From the NCBI RefSeq assembly GCF_001649575.2, contig NC_051443.1:14718810-14782809 (forward strand): DNA of 64,000 nucleotides, read 5' to 3'. The translations under genes were made by a program, and so were the position numbers. The notes beneath the pieces are model-generated. The model made no database searches. It had not been told where the DNA came from and saw nothing but the letters and a program-made list of their open reading frames with translations. This document shows positions 60,830 through 64,000 of this stretch, piece after piece (positions within the stretch are counted from its first letter, which is position 1; each line of letters opens with the position of its first letter). The DNA is from Kryptolebias marmoratus. Taxonomy: Eukaryota; Chordata; Actinopteri; Cyprinodontiformes; Rivulidae.

Positions 60830-61040
60830 ATTTTTATGAAACGGGGTACTGTGGAAAGGTTAGGAGCAGCAAATATCTTACCTGCAGTAGATGAACAACT
60901 TCAAATAGATTAGTTTTGAGTGGAATAATGAGGAGCAGTATCTGCTAGTCTGTGTGGTGCCAGGACCAAAGTGTTTTAATGATGTTCTAAAAATCTCCAA
61001 CCTCAAAAATGTCATAACAGTTCCTGTGAATACTCAACCT
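60830..61040. mobile_element. TIR element Z, copy E (left half)
   Basis: GAAACGGGGTACTGTGGAAA, AATATCTTACCTGCAGTAGA and CCAGGACCAAAGTG match the left ends of copies A, B and F. The right end is replaced by the LINE that follows. Confidence 0.5.
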
Positions 61041-61044
61041 TTTG

Positions 61045-61690
61045 GGACCTGAACATCTAAGGAACAAACTTTGCAGACTTTCATTTACTCTGAATGGCAT
61101 TAACTTGGCCTCCAGTACTAATGTCAGGAATGTCTTTTTACTCACTCATAAGGAATGCTACTAAGACAGCCTTCTTCCACCCCACAAAATATTACTAAAA
61201 TAAAAAAATATCTTGCACTGATCAGTTCAAGGTGGGACTAGTTTTATTCCTTATTGTCATTAAATATAGAAACACTCTCTAAAAAGTCTTTTAAATGATC
61301 CAAAATGCTGCTTCTCTCAATTGGCTCTCTGTAAAATTCAGAATAGAAATATAAAATCTTGCTTCTAACTTAAAAAACTTAACAACCAAGTCCCATCTTA
61401 ATTTAAAGATGTTAATATTCCATATTTTCCTAACATAACTCCTTGCTCACAGACAGCAAGTTTACTTGTGGTACCTAGAGTTTCTAAACGTAAAAAAGGA
61501 TGAAGAGTTTTCAGTTATCAGCTATCAAATTGTCAGTTATCAACTATTTACTTATTAGCATTTTTGAGCATATTGATTCTGATCGTATATTATTATTGGA
61601 TTGAATTGTTCATTAATTGGATTTAAGATTTGGCCCTGAGAAGTCTTGCTGTAAATTGGCACTATGTGAATAAACTGAACTGAATTACAC
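61045..61690 (+). mobile_element. LINE remnant (L2/Rex-like), 3' part
   Basis: Broken frames read NGINLASSTNVRN, KTAFFHPTKYY, NAASLNWLSVKFRIEI and SLLVVPRVSK, the conserved end of fish LINE reverse transcriptase. It ends in AAATTGGCACTATGTGAATA followed by AACTGAACTGAATT, the standard tail. Confidence 0.75.
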
Positions 61691-62074
61691 CATTACTAAT
61701 TTGGCATTACATATTTATTTACATAGAAATCTATGGTAAAATTACAGAAAAGAAAGGGTAGGTTCATAGTTTGTTACCAGTAATGATACATGTGTAACAC
61801 AGGGTACTCAACCAGAGTAACTGTCTTATATAAAAGGCAGTGTTAAAAAATATTAAGAACAATGTACTTACTTGAACCTATGTATTTATTTACTACTTTA
61901 CTTTTGTATTTGATAATTTCTTTACCAGGTTATGCTGGACCTTAGATTGACACAGTCCTTGGTGTAAATAAGCATAGACTTCTATATAAATAGCCATTTA
62001 ATACAAAAATATGCTGTGTAAAAATGTATAAATTAGCAGTTGCTTGAATTACTATTACTTTGAGTAATCCACTT

Positions 62075-62230
62075 AGTGACACTGGTCTGACTAGTTGTTA
62101 ACTCAGTGCTTTAGTCTAAACTGATCTCTATTTCTCTAAAGTCCTTCAAAAGTTATCCACAGGAGGTAAGCTACTGGCTGCTTAGAGCCTCTTCACATAG
62201 CCAATTAAAACATTTGAACTATATCTTAGT
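62075..62230. mobile_element. Possible TIR element Z, copy G (fragment)
   Basis: GACTAGTTGTTAACTCAGTG, AACTGATCTCTATTTCTCTA and CACAGGAGGTAAG resemble the right half of copies B and D, but diverged. Confidence 0.3.
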
Positions 62231-63339
62231 GTTTTTTAACTAAATGGCTACTTCCATTTGTTTTTAACTGACCCTCTGTGTTAAATCGTGTGTGTAGAAT
62301 AGATACTGAGAGTCAGTGGATATAACACACCCCTATAAAGAATTTTCACCAACAGCACTATGTACACTCGCCTAATTAAAGATGCAAGGCCTGAGTCAAG
62401 CTGTGAAAAAGAGATAATTACAAAGGAAATAATGAGAAATCCTGATGAGTGGAGCTTCCGACAGGCAGGCTGTTTCAACAAGTGTTGGTCCTCCATGACA
62501 TTTCAGAAAACCCTTTTGGCTGTGGCAAAAAAAGTGGTACATGTAACACTCTTGCTGTTTTGTCAGAAGCTTTTGATGCATCACAACATCTCATAAAAAA
62601 TTGTTGGGCTTGTCATGCACTAGGGCAAGCCGGCATGCCACATCGGAATAGGCACATAGGCAAAGAAACATTCTGGGTATCATTTATTTTATTTGCCACA
62701 AGAAAATTCAGAGCACTTTATACTTTCCCTACCACCACCAACAGACCCATATATTGTAGATAATGTAAAAAAGAGAAATGTATTATTTCCAGAAAGTCCA
62801 TTCGTTTCACATTGATTTTCTACAAACAACATTCGCCATCTTCATTTTCTTCTTTGTTTTCTTATGGCCTTCAAACATTGTTTAAACCATTGGCTGCTTT
62901 TTCCACAAATTTTTAGTTTAGTCCTTGTGCCTGGCCATTTGTAGAAGAAGGCAATTTTTGTTTCTTAGGCAATTTAACACAGCTTAGAATATCTTAATGT
63001 GGTATACAGAGCTTGCTTGAAAATGTTTAAAAAAACAGATGAGTGGCAGACAAAAGAGGAAGTACCTGGCCTTAAAAAAACGGTCTTTGTGGCAGGATGA
63101 AGGCAACAAAATGATGAAAACTACCATTCAAAATGAGTTCTTTGTTTTGAGTAGAAACATTGCTACATCACTTTTTTGTGCTTGAAAAACTCAATATTCG
63201 GAGGCTTTAAACAAAAAATCTAATTCTTAAAAAAAGATATGAAGCGAGCAGAAAAACAAAAAATGTAAAAGGAAAATTTTGAAAAATCTTTTGAGAGCCC
63301 AAATTTAAACAAAAATATCAGAACAATTTTTGCTGATTT
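62231..63339. other. Intergenic, no gene supported
   Basis: A 104-codon frame (62449-62763) shows no recognised motif. Confidence 0.45.
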
Positions 63340-63845
63340 AAAGCATATTATAAGAAAGGAGCGATCTCTTTGAAGCCACAAGCTATAACATAATGACCAA
63401 CCCCATGATATTGAGTAGGCTCTTCTTTTACCTCCAAAACAGCTCTGACAAGCCAGGGCATAAACAATGAACATCTGGAGGTGTCCTGGGATTTCCGGTA
63501 TCGAGATGCTGGCAATAGATCCTTTGGATCCTTCGGGTTGGAAATGATTGGGTTGGAAGCAAGCCCAGACACTGGATTTGGCTTGCTTCCCACAAATGCA
63601 ATCAGAAACCATCAGATTGGTATCTGAGGAGTTTGGAGATCAGATGAACACCTCAGACTCTTTCTTGTGCTATTTGAACCCCTCCTAAGCAGGTTTTGCG
63701 GGGATCTTTGACATCTCATTGGGAGGTTTTTTGTTTTTTTTTGTAAGAGCATGGTGTTGTTCTGTGACATGTGGGGGTTTGAGCTGAGGCTTGTACCACC
63801 AAGCAAGTTCAGCAAATCCAAAGTTTCTCTAAGTGATCTGGCTTA
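63340..63845 (-). repeat. Dispersed repeat ending in GGTCATTATGTTATAGCTTG
   Basis: The reverse complement reads like a common vertebrate DNA-element end: CCAGGACACCTCCAGATG, GTCAGAGCTGTTTTGGAGG and GGTTGGTCATTATGTTATAG (usually GGTCATAATGTTATGGCTGA). Frames on this strand are not host genes. Confidence 0.55.
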
Positions 63846-63863
63846 GATAACCCTAACAATGTA

Positions 63864-64000
63864 CAGGTGCTGGTCATAAAATTAGAATATCATGAAAAAG
63901 TAGATTGATTTCAGTAATTCCATTTAAAAAGTGAAACTTGTATATTATATTCATACATTACATACAAACTCATATATTTCAAATGTTTATTTCGTTTAAT
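63864..64000 (+). mobile_element. Terminus of a third Tc1-like transposon, cut by window end
   Basis: Begins ACAGGTGCTGGTCATAAAAT followed by TAGAATATCATGAAAAAGT and GTGAAACTTGTATATTATAT, the well-known end of a widespread fish/frog Tc1-type element. The remainder lies beyond the window. Confidence 0.75.

Noticed and set aside
62360..62763. Overlapping 78- and 104-codon ORFs
   Set aside because: No recognised motif; open frames of this length occur by chance in this much sequence.
63220..63821. Two minus-strand ORFs of 130 and 69 codons
   Set aside because: They lie in a dispersed repeat with a recognisable transposon-like end; no host protein family is visible.
1..64000. CRISPR array, operon or phage content
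   Set aside because: Repeats are transposon or microsatellite types, the gene is spliced, and nothing bacterial is visible.

Overview
This is an AT-rich vertebrate genomic window, almost certainly from a teleost fish. The evidence is large introns with GT-AG splice sites, several Tc1-like transposon fossils, L2/Rex-type LINE remnants and other dispersed repeats typical of fish. I can support one protein-coding gene, and it spans about two thirds of the window on the + strand. It is the fish orthologue of endoglin (ENG, CD105), the endothelial TGF-beta/BMP co-receptor. Two single unknown bases (11044 and 27040) suggest an assembly with small unresolved spots.

Layout. 1-4330 is upstream intergenic DNA with a minus-strand LINE remnant and a copy of another dispersed repeat. 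A candidate promoter with paired GATA and ETS sites lies around 4330-4475. The start codon is at 4868. Thirteen coding exons (4868-4925, 19861-20003, 27873-27980, 31896-32067, 34910-35081, 35167-35269, 35520-35721, 36505-36671, 37370-37600, 39218-39275, 44241-44351, 44442-44489, 44568-44683) join in one open frame of 562 codons plus stop, with consistent splice phases. The 3' UTR probably runs to a poly(A) signal near 47688. From about 47720 to 64000 I see no host gene, only intergenic DNA with many transposon remnants.

The inferred protein has a signal peptide, an orphan (ligand-binding) region with two cysteine pairs at the positions expected for endoglin, a Pro/Thr-rich hinge, a ZP-C-like module, a transmembrane helix and a Ser/Thr-rich tail ending in the family hallmark SSMA. 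Compared with mammalian endoglin it is about 96 residues shorter, and the missing part corresponds to the ZP-N module. A furin-type RVRR motif lies just outside the membrane. The tail carries an extra in-frame 48-bp exon between two very short introns. Retention of either short intron would give a short-tail form resembling mammalian S-endoglin.

The repeats include a family with long terminal inverted repeats (at least four clear copies and three weaker ones), a roughly 260-bp unit repeated in tandem at 55040-55870 and dispersed elsewhere, an unclassified pair of similar elements at 25772 and 49664, and three different Tc1-like fossils. The strongest candidates for new biology are the architecture and alternative tails of this endoglin and its possible intronic and promoter regulatory clusters. 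I see no bacterial operon, CRISPR array, tRNA or rRNA.
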